A stretch of 64,000 bases of DNA, taken from the NCBI RefSeq assembly GCF_014205685.1, contig NZ_JACIIU010000004.1, positions 231,199-295,198 of the forward strand, read 5' to 3'. This DNA comes from Paenochrobactrum gallinarii (GTDB lineage: Bacteria > Pseudomonadota > Alphaproteobacteria > Rhizobiales > Rhizobiaceae). The notes beneath the pieces were generated by a model. The model was not told the DNA's origin. It was given only the letters and a program-made list of their open reading frames with translations, and ran no database searches. Positions 1 through 7,603 of the stretch are shown here, in pieces. Both the position numbers and the translations under genes were made by a program. Numbering within the stretch: position 1 is the stretch's first letter; every line of letters starts with the position of its first letter.

Positions 1-1012
1 GGCTCGGCAAACGACCAAGCGGGATAAAGCCGGCATTGGCCTTGCCGTCTTTGATGGTGACATCCAGTGTAGGATTGCCGTTTTCATCTTTTGGCATGGC
101 TGAAATTGCAAAAAGCAGCGTTGCGATATTGTTGCTCTCTTCGGGGAAGAGAGTTTGAGCGACTTGTGCAAGTGCTGGCGGGTTTGTTAGTGCGATTTTG
201 ATCTGGCCGTTAATTTCGCCATCGTAATTAACGGAAAACGGCCCGCTTAGTGAAACAACCGCGCCATTGGATAAGGAAATCATTACTTGTTTGATTTCAC
301 CTGACTGGCCGCGCAAATTTTCCGGAAATGGCAGATTGCGATTGTCGAGCAGGTTTTGTGAATCGAATAAAGCGATATTCACCAACCCGTCGATTTCCGG
401 CATTTTATTGCGATTGATGAGCTGTGCTGCAAATTCAAGTCCGGCAAAACGGCCATCAAGATTGAAATTATTATCTTCATTGGAGAGCTTAATTTCCAGC
501 TCCTCCAATTTGGACAAGAGTTCGCTGGCCGTTGGTTCGCTACGCAGTGATATGTTCAGATCAAAGCTTTTGAGCGAAATTTCGGTTGGAAAAGGCTGTG
601 CCAAACGTGCATTGGACGTAAAGCTGTTCCAGTCAATTTCCAGCGGTTCCAGCCCGGGTAAATTGATAAAGGCAGGGCCGGTCAGCTGATTATTGAGCGA
701 CATCGGCGCATAGATTGCAGAGCCGGAACTAAACCGGCCAGCCATGAAGGAAATGCCTTCGGACTTTTGCTGCCATGAAATGCTTTCGCAAACCACATCA
801 AGCTTCAGCGGATAACCGCTGGTTTTCAAGTTTTCACATTGAACATTAATGCCTTTGGCTGTCAGCCCTTTAAGGTCGCTGGCAGCGCGAATTTCCACTT
901 TGTTTGCCAGATAAAACCAGCCGGCGGTATAAAGAGCAGCGACAAGAGCGAGCAAAACATAAAGCAGTTTGAGCTTTTTGCGCGATGGCGCGGCAGGTTG
1001 TGTCATAGACAT
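1..1012 (-). CDS. DUF2125 domain-containing protein (3' end outside window)
   Basis: The reverse strand reads open from an ATG at 1012 to the left edge, so the C-terminus is missing. The protein begins MSMTQPAAPSRKK and has one hydrophobic segment at about residues 14-33, then a long polar region, which suggests a membrane-anchored periplasmic protein. Its overall character resembles DUF2125 proteins of Rhizobiales, whose function is unknown. An alternative ATG lies two codons in (1006). No strong ribosome binding site precedes either ATG. It is divergent from the ChaC gene, about 125 bp away. Confidence 0.7.
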   Translation of the reverse strand, partial: MSMTQPAAPSRKKLKLLYVLLALVAALYTAGWFYLANKVEIRAASDLKGLTAKGINVQCENLKTSGYPLKLDVVCESISWQQKSEGISFMAGRFSSGSAIYAPMSLNNQLTGPAFINLPGLEPLEIDWNSFTSNARLAQPFPTEISLKSFDLNISLRSEPTASELLSKLEELEIKLSNEDNNFNLDGRFAGLEFAAQLINRNKMPEIDGLVNIALFDSQNLLDNRNLPFPENLRGQSGEIKQVMISLSNGAVVSLSGPFSVNYDGEINGQIKIALTNPPALAQVAQTLFPEESNNIATLLFAISAMPKDENGNPTLDVTIKDGKANAGFIPLGRLPS

Positions 1013-1136
1013 TATAAAACGGCCTTATGCTCAATCGTGATGTTACAGATTGATTTGCAAACTGATCTGACGGATGTTTGTAGCGTAACATAACAGCGCT
1101 TCGCAATGAGGCCAGCATAATGATTGAAAAAATACT

Positions 1137-1667
1137 ATGAAAGATTTTTGGGTTTTTGGTTATGGTTCGCTTATGTGGCGGCCGGGTTTTGATTTTATAG
1201 AAAGCAAACGGGCACGTTTGCACGGATTTCATCGTAATTTATGTATTTATTCGCATGTTTATCGCGGTACAGCCGAAAATCCGGGCTTGGTGCTTGGTTT
1301 GGACGAGGGCGGCTTTTGTGATGGTTTAGCTTTTAAAGTGGCTGGCAATGAGAGCCAAAAGGTTGTGGACTATCTACGAGAGCGTGAGCAGGTCAACAAT
1401 GTCTATCTGGAAAAAAACCAGACGGTTGAACTGGAAGGCGGCTTAATTGCAGAAGCGATCGTCTATGTGGCTGATTGCAACCACGCGCAATATGCAAGGG
1501 CTTTGAGTGCGGAAAAGGCAGCAGGAATTGTGGCTTCAGCTTCAGGCAATGCCGGACCGAACCATGAATATGTCAAAGCTACATTGGAGCATTTGCAGCA
1601 AATGGGTGTGCGCGATGAGGAGCTGGAGCGCGTTTGGCATTATGTATGTCTGCGGCAGTCAAAATGA
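1137..1667 (+). CDS. ChaC-like gamma-glutamylcyclotransferase
   Basis: A 176-residue protein of the ChaC family, cytosolic enzymes that cleave glutathione to 5-oxoproline and Cys-Gly. The diagnostic glycine loop FGYGSLMW is at residues 7-14, and the acidic segment YLREREQV (Glu82/Glu84) corresponds to the region holding the catalytic glutamate. The length is typical of bacterial members. A tiny overlapping ATG (1120) gives only six codons and is not taken as the start. It appears monocistronic, with 132 bp before the next gene. The family call is firm; glutathione specificity is inferred. Confidence 0.9.
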   Translation: MKDFWVFGYGSLMWRPGFDFIESKRARLHGFHRNLCIYSHVYRGTAENPGLVLGLDEGGFCDGLAFKVAGNESQKVVDYLREREQVNNVYLEKNQTVELEGGLIAEAIVYVADCNHAQYARALSAEKAAGIVASASGNAGPNHEYVKATLEHLQQMGVRDEELERVWHYVCLRQSK

Positions 1668-1799
1668 ATTTACAGGTTTTAGCTCTTGTTCTGCCATTAG
1701 CCAGCCGCTAAATAATTACAAAATCAGAGCGATCATTGTCTGGTGGCGCTTTTTACCAATGTCTTTGACTTCAAGTCATACATCTTTATGGAGATATGA

Positions 1800-2090
1800 A
1801 TGATCGCATTATTTGAAACAATCGATATGGCGCTCAATCTTTATACATGGATTATTATCGCCAGTGCGGTTTTTTCGTGGCTCTATGCTTTCAATGTGAT
1901 CAATTCGAGCAATCGTTTTGTCGCGTCGCTTGGTGAGTTTTTATATAAAGTAACCGAACCGGTTCTGCGCCCGATCCGAAATATTTTGCCTCAGATGAGC
2001 GGTATTGATATTTCGCCGGTGATCCTGCTTTTCATCATTTTCTTCATCCGCCGCTTCATGTGGACCACATTGCTGCCGATGGTGCTGTGA
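1800..2090 (+). CDS. YggT family membrane protein
   Basis: A 96-residue protein with two hydrophobic segments (about residues 10-32 and 68-92) around a short amphipathic stretch with the family-typical [13 protein letters not shown]. YggT proteins are small inner-membrane proteins linked to osmotic tolerance or cell-shape and division functions in other bacteria; the mechanism is not settled. The ATG follows GGAG by about 6 nt. Its TGA overlaps the probable GTG start of the DUF167 gene, so the two are probably translationally coupled, a pairing (yggT-yggU) common in proteobacteria. Confidence 0.9.
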   Translation: MIALFETIDMALNLYTWIIIASAVFSWLYAFNVINSSNRFVASLGEFLYKVTEPVLRPIRNILPQMSGIDISPVILLFIIFFIRRFMWTTLLPMVL

Positions 2091-2398
2091 GCATCAGTTT
2101 TTACCGGCTTGAAAAAGAGGGGGTAACGCTTTTTGTGCGCCTTACCCCCAAAGCTGCTAAAGACGCAGTGGAGGCCGTTATAACAAGCGCTGACGAGCGT
2201 TGTTACTTAAGTGCAAGGGTGAGGGCAGTGCCGGAAAAAGGGCTTGCTAATAAAGCACTGGAAAAGCTGCTGGCGAAAACCCTGAAACTACCGGCAAGCA
2301 CAATCTCGGTTGATGCTGGTGCCACCTCACGGGTTAAGCAGATTTTCATCAGAGGCGATCCCGCAGACTTGGCTGGTCGTCTCGATCAATTGGCATGA
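2087..2398 (+). CDS. DUF167 (YggU) family protein
   Basis: A 103-residue protein when started at the GTG that overlaps the yggT stop (GTGA). A longer reading from a GTG at 2060 exists, but its extra nine codons lie inside yggT. It contains the DUF167 features [13 protein letters not shown], then [14 protein letters not shown], and LARTLKLP-like and G-rich turns near the C-terminus. The structural family is small alpha/beta and of unknown function. A strong hairpin terminator follows directly, so it ends the two-gene yggT operon. Confidence 0.88.
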   Translation: MSISFYRLEKEGVTLFVRLTPKAAKDAVEAVITSADERCYLSARVRAVPEKGLANKALEKLLAKTLKLPASTISVDAGATSRVKQIFIRGDPADLAGRLDQLA

Positions 2399-2409
2399 GA
2401 TAAGCCTAT

Positions 2410-2443
2410 AAAAAAACTGCCGGTGAAAACCGGCAGTTTTTTT
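2410..2443. terminator. Bidirectional intrinsic terminator
   Basis: A perfect 9-bp stem (ACTGCCGGT / ACCGGCAGT) with a GAAA loop, flanked by an A-run on the left and T7 on the right. It can therefore end transcription of the yggT-DUF167 pair and of the convergent ppa gene. Confidence 0.88.
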
Positions 2444-2471
2444 GTATTCTTTTAAAAACTCTTGAGAAAAC

Positions 2472-3002
2472 TCAAGCGCCTTTAGCGCGTTCAATCGCTT
2501 CTACGATCAGCTTGCGTGCGTAATCTTCATCGCCCCATTCGCCGATCTTGACCCATTTACCAGGTTCCAGATCTTTATAATGTTCGAAGAAATGTGAAAT
2601 CTGCTGCAAGGTGATTTCCGGCAGATCTGAGTAGTCGTGGATTTTTTCATAACGACGGGTCAGGTGCGGTGATGGCACAGCAATGATTTTTTCGTCCTTA
2701 CCGGCATTGTCTTCCATGACCAGAACGCCGATCGGGCGAACATTGATCACGCAGCCGGGAATCAGCGGACGGGTGTTGCAGATCAGAACGTCGATCGGAT
2801 CGCCGTCATCTGAGAGGGTGTGCGGAACAAAGCCGTAGTTACCCGGGTAGGTCATCGGCGTATAAAGGAAGCGATCAACGATCAGTGCGCCTGCATCTTT
2901 GTCCATCTCATATTTAATGGGATGTCCGCCGACCGGAACTTCAATAATGACGTTGATATCTTCGGGAGGATTGGAGCCGATGGAAATGGCATCAATATTC
3001 AT
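2472..3002 (-). CDS. ppa: Inorganic pyrophosphatase
   Basis: A 176-residue family I soluble pyrophosphatase that hydrolyses PPi to two phosphates in the cytosol and drives biosynthetic reactions forward. The family signature DGDPIDVL is at residues 66-73 with the metal-binding aspartates D66, D68 and D71. Upstream are conserved E-V-P-x-G and K-Y-E-M-D-K segments that bind phosphate and metal. Length matches bacterial Ppa (about 175). It is a single gene on the minus strand, ended by the terminator shared with DUF167. Confidence 0.97.
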   Translation of the reverse strand: MNIDAISIGSNPPEDINVIIEVPVGGHPIKYEMDKDAGALIVDRFLYTPMTYPGNYGFVPHTLSDDGDPIDVLICNTRPLIPGCVINVRPIGVLVMEDNAGKDEKIIAVPSPHLTRRYEKIHDYSDLPEITLQQISHFFEHYKDLEPGKWVKIGEWGDEDYARKLIVEAIERAKGA

Positions 3003-3156
3003 GACGTATCCTTTCGTTTGGCGTTCTGATATCGGGTTTCACAGCATCACGCAACAAAAACGAATAATGCAAAAAGCGGCGAATTGTCGTTATGTGCATG
3101 AAGCGGTGCGGGGTGTTATCAGGCGCTTATATTAAGTGAGTGTGATGATGGGATGA

Positions 3157-3957
3157 TTATTTGTCTGTTTTCACCGGAAAACCAAGCTCTTTCAGGCGAT
3201 TAACCGCTGTTGGCGGCATAGGTGGCGGGTTTTTATCTTGAGCGGCTGCAATCAGCAATTCATCGCAAGCGTTCTCAGTGTCGCGGGTTAGGCGTTCGAG
3301 AAATTCTTGTTTATCAAGGCCTGCCGGAATAACCGGCAGAACACGGGCACGAATAGAACCGGGATAGCGGAAAATGGAACGGCGCGGCCAGTAAAGTCCG
3401 GCATTATGAGCAATCGGCAGCACTGGCAGATTAAGTTCGGCATATAGATGCGCAACGCCATATTTATATTGCGGTTCAGCACCTGGCGCACGACGTGTGC
3501 CTTCCGGGTAGATCAGCACCTGACGGCCTTCTGCTATGGCTTTTTCGGCACCTGTCGTGATGGATTTGAGCGCCTTGACGCGTGAACCGCGATCAACGGG
3601 GATCATTTCCATTTTTCCCACATACCAGCCGAAAACAGGAATACGCATCAGCTCGCGCTTCAGGATCATCACCGGATCGTCAAGATAAGGCAAAAAGGCA
3701 AACACATCCCAGAAGGACTGGTGTTTGGGGGCGACGATATAAGCGCCTGCCGGAATATTTTCCAAACCTTCAATGATAAAATTGGTGCCGGCAATTTTCT
3801 TTTGCAGCCAAAGACTGCTGCGTGCCCAGAACTTTGGCACGAACCATGCTTTTTTGCGTGGCATGAGAAAGTAAATCGGCGTCCACAGGATCATCTGGAG
3901 GATCATGCTGAGGTAGAAAAAGAAGTTAAACAGAAGTGACCTGACCGCAGTAAGCAT
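3157..3957 (-). CDS. 1-acyl-sn-glycerol-3-phosphate acyltransferase (PlsC family)
   Basis: A 266-residue member of the PlsC/LPLAT family, which transfers an acyl chain to lysophosphatidic acid in phospholipid synthesis at the inner membrane. There is an N-terminal hydrophobic segment (about residues 8-32), the catalytic HX4D motif HQSFWD (H79, D84) and the substrate motif EGTR (152-155). It is downstream of a DUF218 gene on the same strand with a 153-bp gap, in the ftsE-ftsX-DUF218-plsC order I recall from Rhizobiales. Several PlsC paralogues usually exist, so no symbol is assigned. Confidence 0.9.
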   Translation of the reverse strand: MLTAVRSLLFNFFFYLSMILQMILWTPIYFLMPRKKAWFVPKFWARSSLWLQKKIAGTNFIIEGLENIPAGAYIVAPKHQSFWDVFAFLPYLDDPVMILKRELMRIPVFGWYVGKMEMIPVDRGSRVKALKSITTGAEKAIAEGRQVLIYPEGTRRAPGAEPQYKYGVAHLYAELNLPVLPIAHNAGLYWPRRSIFRYPGSIRARVLPVIPAGLDKQEFLERLTRDTENACDELLIAAAQDKNPPPMPPTAVNRLKELGFPVKTDK

Positions 3958-4110
3958 AATTATTCAGTCTGTCTCCTGAGTGCTGATGGTGTAAATATCC
4001 GAACAGCAAAAACTCCTACAGATATTATCAGGAAAATGCCAGATTAATGTTAGCATAGCATCTGTGCAGATAAGCAGGAGCAGAGATTGAGCCTTGATTG
4101 AGTTTTATGA

Positions 4111-4749
4111 TTATTGCTCTATTTGCTCAGGCCCGCCAAAAACGGATAGTTCTGTCAGGTGAAAAAGCGCGCCGAGATATTTGACATATTCGGTCAAAAG
4201 CACGCGCAACACATCGCCCTGAGTAACCCAATTCGTATTGCGCAGATCGCTGTTGACCACCGGATAGGGAATGAATTCCACATTATCCATCAGGCGTGAA
4301 AGCTCTAAAATAGAGCGCGGCATGTGGTAGTTATTGGTTACTACAATCACCCGCTTATAATTATGCGAGCGGATCCATTGCGCACTCTCAGTCGCATTGC
4401 CGATAGTGTTGAGGGCTGTTCTGTCGAGATCAATGCAGCAATTCAGCAAAGCCTCATTGGCAATAGTCACCCGTTGCAGCGCTTTTTTATTGGTGGTCGG
4501 ATGTACACCACTGATGAGCAGTCGCTGGCCTTTTTTATCTTGCAGCAGTTCAATCGCCACATCAAGACGCGCCTTGCCGCCGGTTAAAACAATAATGGCG
4601 TCTGCCGGTTCCAGATCAGCAGGGGGAAGCATATTGCCGACTTTTTCGCTGAAGATGAAAAAGCCAACTGCCAGCACGATAATGCAGGATAACAGTATAA
4701 CTGATATGGGCCGGAACCGTCGCATAATACGCCTGATAAGGGACATCAT
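4111..4749 (-). CDS. YdcF/SanA-like DUF218 membrane protein
   Basis: A 212-residue protein with one N-terminal membrane segment (about residues 15-35) followed by a DUF218 domain. Motifs include DAIIVLTGGKARLD near residue 50 and VIVVTNNYHMPRS near residue 136. The family includes ElyC and SanA, envelope-associated proteins linked to cell-wall integrity and lipid-carrier metabolism; the exact reaction is unknown. It sits between ftsX and plsC on the same strand, consistent with an envelope role. Confidence 0.85.
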   Translation of the reverse strand: MMSLIRRIMRRFRPISVILLSCIIVLAVGFFIFSEKVGNMLPPADLEPADAIIVLTGGKARLDVAIELLQDKKGQRLLISGVHPTTNKKALQRVTIANEALLNCCIDLDRTALNTIGNATESAQWIRSHNYKRVIVVTNNYHMPRSILELSRLMDNVEFIPYPVVNSDLRNTNWVTQGDVLRVLLTEYVKYLGALFHLTELSVFGGPEQIEQ

Positions 4750-4858
4750 CCGATTAGTCCCTTTTAGCTCGGCAGTCAGTTGAAAAATAAAAATGGAGCA
4801 TAATCACTGTGCGGCTCTGGTTGTAAAAATATGGTTCTTGTCATGTATTATTGCCAGA

Positions 4859-5857
4859 TTAAACCGAAGTTCCGGGGCCGTCCATCTGTGATAATTGACG
4901 GATGACAGTGATGCGGCTTGTCAGCATGGTGAGCAGGCTGACCATGAAAATAATAATGGCTGCGCCAATATATCCCTCGCGACCGATCACAAAATTACCA
5001 AACATTGCTGCCGCCTGATCGCCCTCCGGTGTGGCCATGCGATTGTTTGACCACCAAGAGACAATGAAGAATATTGCCATAGCAAATGCGCCACCGCACA
5101 AGGCACCTTTTAGGGCTGTGCGGAAGAAATGCCATTCAAATTCCCGTGCGACGGTTTTGGATTCGGCACCGATAAAATGCAGCACTTCGATAATATGGCC
5201 ATTGCCGGACATGGCGCCGCGGGTGGCAAAAATTACGGTCAGGATTGTTGCCGACATCACCAGTGTGAGAACGCAAATGCCGATGAATACGGTTGTGTGA
5301 GCCATAGATGCTAAACGATCAATCCATGTGCGGTGATCGTCAAAACTGGCACCTGCTACCTGCTTGATAAGCTCTGCGCGAATGGCGGCAAAGTCCGGCG
5401 GTGCGTTTTCGTCAATGGTTACGACGACAAGACGGGGAACCGGCAGCTCATCCAGATCGAGACCTGTGCCAAGCCAAGGCTCCAGCAGGCGCGCTGTGGC
5501 TGCACGATCAACAATGCGGGTGCTGAGCACGCCGGCGAAACTTTGTGCGATCTGACTGGCATCCAGCAATGATTTCTCGATATCCTGTCCGTCAAGCGGC
5601 CGGATTTGAATGGTTGCTTCACGCGCAATCTGGCTTTGCCATGTGGTGGCAGAATCACGCACCAATGTCACGCCGCCAAGGGTGAGGCAGGCCAGAAAGG
5701 TCATGATGGCAATGACAATCACCAAAGCCGTGCCGGTGACACTACCGTCTGGCACAATTGGAGTGGGGCCTTGTTTGCGCTTGCGTTTACCGACGGCTAC
5801 AAAAAGCAGCTCTTTAATGTCGGCCAGATGATCGCTCAATTTTGATTGTCTACTCAT
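4859..5857 (-). CDS. ftsX: Cell division protein FtsX (FtsEX permease subunit)
   Basis: A 332-residue protein with a cytoplasmic N-terminus, a first membrane span near residues 45-65, a periplasmic domain of about 120 residues, and three more spans in the C-terminal half: the FtsX layout. With FtsE it forms an ABC-type complex that couples divisome assembly to peptidoglycan hydrolase activation. The ATG at 5857 overlaps the ftsE stop (ATGAGTAG), indicating translational coupling. A TTG three codons upstream is possible but less likely. Confidence 0.92.
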   Translation of the reverse strand: MSRQSKLSDHLADIKELLFVAVGKRKRKQGPTPIVPDGSVTGTALVIVIAIMTFLACLTLGGVTLVRDSATTWQSQIAREATIQIRPLDGQDIEKSLLDASQIAQSFAGVLSTRIVDRAATARLLEPWLGTGLDLDELPVPRLVVVTIDENAPPDFAAIRAELIKQVAGASFDDHRTWIDRLASMAHTTVFIGICVLTLVMSATILTVIFATRGAMSGNGHIIEVLHFIGAESKTVAREFEWHFFRTALKGALCGGAFAMAIFFIVSWWSNNRMATPEGDQAAAMFGNFVIGREGYIGAAIIIFMVSLLTMLTSRITVIRQLSQMDGPGTSV

Positions 5858-6509
5858 AAATATCAAGCCTGCCCTGATCCAGAATCATACGACGGGCATC
5901 GACCTGATCCATCAAAGACAAATCATGGGTTGCGATGATCACCGCAGTACCGGAGCGATTTAACTCTGCAAAGAGGCGCAACAAACGTTTGGCAAGCGGG
6001 GGGTCGACGTTACCGGTCGGCTCATCGGCGAGCAGTAGTTCCGGCTGATCAATCAGTGCGCGCGCAATAGCAACGCGCTGTTTTTCACCACCCGATAAAA
6101 TCGGCGGCAGTACATGCATACGGTCGCCAAGGCCAACCCAGTGTAAAAGTTCTTCCACCTCAGCGCGATAAGTTGCTTCTTCTTTGCCGCGCACGCGCAA
6201 TGGCAGCGCTACATTTTCATAGGTGGTCATATGATCGAGCAGGCGGAAATCCTGAAACACGATACCGATACGGCGGCGCAGCAGCGGAATTTCTTTGCGC
6301 TCAAGCCCGCTGATATCTTTGCCGAAAATATTGATAAGGCCGCGCGTTGGCTTCATCGCCATGAATAACAAGCGCAAAAGCGATGTTTTACCCGCACCCG
6401 AAGGGCCGGTTAAAAACTGGAATGAGCGCGCAGGGATGTGAAAGCTGACGTCCCGCAGGACTTCAGGCCCCATGCCATAACGCAAACCTACTTTTTCAAA
6501 GCGAATCAC
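5850..6509 (-). CDS. ftsE: Cell division ATP-binding protein FtsE
   Basis: A 219-residue ABC ATPase with Walker A GPSGAGKTS (35-43), signature LSGGEKQRVAIARAL (from about 138) and Walker B LLLADEPTGNVD (from about 158). The PTGNVD variant is characteristic of FtsE/LolD-type ATPases. The overlap with ftsX identifies it as FtsE rather than LolD. It is the first gene of the ftsEX group; a TTAA-N7-TTAAC sequence lies about 65-80 bp upstream of its start and could make it CtrA-controlled. Confidence 0.95.
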   Translation of the reverse strand: MIRFEKVGLRYGMGPEVLRDVSFHIPARSFQFLTGPSGAGKTSLLRLLFMAMKPTRGLINIFGKDISGLERKEIPLLRRRIGIVFQDFRLLDHMTTYENVALPLRVRGKEEATYRAEVEELLHWVGLGDRMHVLPPILSGGEKQRVAIARALIDQPELLLADEPTGNVDPPLAKRLLRLFAELNRSGTAVIIATHDLSLMDQVDARRMILDQGRLDIYE

Positions 6510-6873
6510 CGCATGTTTTCCTTGAGGCTTTTCTCATTCAATATTGATCCTGAAGACCATTGCCCCTGATGGTTAACCTTCCGTTAATTTCGCTTGTTTT
6601 TATTGTTTAAAAACGTGCAATTTTTTGACGGTGCCGGCTAAAAATCATCGCCTGCTAAGGCTGAGCAAAAGCAGATTTTATCGTCTATTTTCCGAATTCT
6701 CATTTTGCATGAACCGCTTCTCGGATGGATGAAGCGAAAGACTATGCAAAAAACACAGCTAATATGACGAGAACAGGTGCTTTTTCCTAAAATTATGCTA
6801 TATACGCGGTGAGATTGTGGCTGTGAATGCTTTCGCAGCCCTTTATTTTTTTAACTTACGGAGAACCGGCACG
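6510..6873. promoter_or_regulatory. Divergent intergenic region ftsE/hpt
   Basis: This gap of 364 bp separates two divergent genes and should hold both promoters. I see a CtrA-like box (listed separately), AT-rich DNA and a TATATAC element near 6796 that may be part of the hpt promoter. A GTG at 6817 is in frame with hpt but has no binding site. No other gene-like feature is visible. Confidence 0.5.
6573..6587 (-). promoter_or_regulatory. Candidate CtrA binding site upstream of ftsE
   Basis: On the ftsE strand the sequence reads TTAACGGAAGGTTAAC, which fits the CtrA full-site pattern TTAA-N7-TTAAC. It lies 64-78 bp upstream of the ftsE ATG, a plausible promoter position. CtrA is the cell-cycle master regulator of alphaproteobacteria and controls several division genes. 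The match is seen; the regulation is inferred. Confidence 0.5.
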
Positions 6874-7413
6874 ATGCCAGAAGTCGGCGGCAAGACACTT
6901 GAAGTACTGTTCAGTGCCGAACAGATTGCGGCTCGCAATGTTGAAATTGCGCGCGATATCGCAGACCGCAATTTTCATAATCTTTTGACTGTATCCATTC
7001 TCAAAGGATCATTCATTTTTGCTGCGGATTTGATCCGTGCAATGCATGATGCTGATGTGGAGCCGGATGTGGAATTCATCACGGTTTCCTCTTACGGAAC
7101 AGGCAAAGTCAGCGGCGAAGTACGCTTGTTGCGTGACATCGACAGTGATGTGAAAGATCGCGACGTTCTGCTGATTGATGATATTCTTGAATCCGGCAAG
7201 ACGCTTACTTTTGTACGCGATCTGATGCTGGAACGCGGCGCGCGCAGTGTCAGCATTGCAGTGCTGCTGGATAAGCCGGTACGCCGTAAAATGGATATTG
7301 AAGCTGATTTTGTGGCTTTCGAATGCCCTGATTATTTCGTTGTCGGCTATGGCATGGATGTGGCGCATGCGTTCCGCCAGTTGCCTTATGTCGGCCGTGT
7401 GATGGGCGAATAA
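6874..7413 (+). CDS. hpt: Hypoxanthine phosphoribosyltransferase
   Basis: A 179-residue purine salvage enzyme that converts hypoxanthine (and often guanine) plus PRPP to the nucleotide. The PRPP-binding loop VLLIDDILESGKT is at residues 98-110, and the flexible-loop segment TVSSYGTGKVSGEV is at about 70-83. The ATG at 6874 has a GGAG about 11 nt upstream and gives the normal family length; the frame is open further upstream but without family sequence. It is monocistronic, with a strong terminator behind it. Confidence 0.95.
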   Translation: MPEVGGKTLEVLFSAEQIAARNVEIARDIADRNFHNLLTVSILKGSFIFAADLIRAMHDADVEPDVEFITVSSYGTGKVSGEVRLLRDIDSDVKDRDVLLIDDILESGKTLTFVRDLMLERGARSVSIAVLLDKPVRRKMDIEADFVAFECPDYFVVGYGMDVAHAFRQLPYVGRVMGE

Positions 7414-7437
7414 GATTTAGCCTGTCTTTGACAGATT

Positions 7438-7471
7438 AAAGCCGCTGTGATGATGATCACAGCGGCTTTTT
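7438..7471 (+). terminator. Intrinsic terminator after hpt
   Basis: A perfect 13-bp stem (AAAGCCGCTGTGA / TCACAGCGGCTTT) with a 6-nt loop and T5 at its end, 24 nt after the hpt stop. Confidence 0.9.
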
Positions 7472-7534
7472 ATTGCCTGAAGTTTTTCGGGATGCGCTTT
7501 AGAGCGTCATATGCCAGACTTGGCACACAAAGGT

Positions 7535-7603
7535 TGCTCTGACACTTTAAAATCAGAGCATAATTTTACCTTAAACTGATCCGAGTTTAAGGAATTATGC
7601 TCT
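7535..7603. repeat. Palindromic intergenic element with three AGAGCA arms
   Basis: The arm TCAGAGCATAATT (7553-7565) can pair upstream with TGCTCTGA (7535-7542) or downstream with AATTATGCTCT (7593-7603). The downstream pairing extends through CCTTAAACT / AGTTTAAGG around a GATCCG loop, with a 3-nt bulge. The last bases overlap the TAG stop of the DUF4175 gene. It resembles the dispersed AGAGCATAATT palindromes I recall between Brucella and Ochrobactrum genes. Only the structure is directly seen. It lies between convergent genes and may also act as a terminator. Confidence 0.6.
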
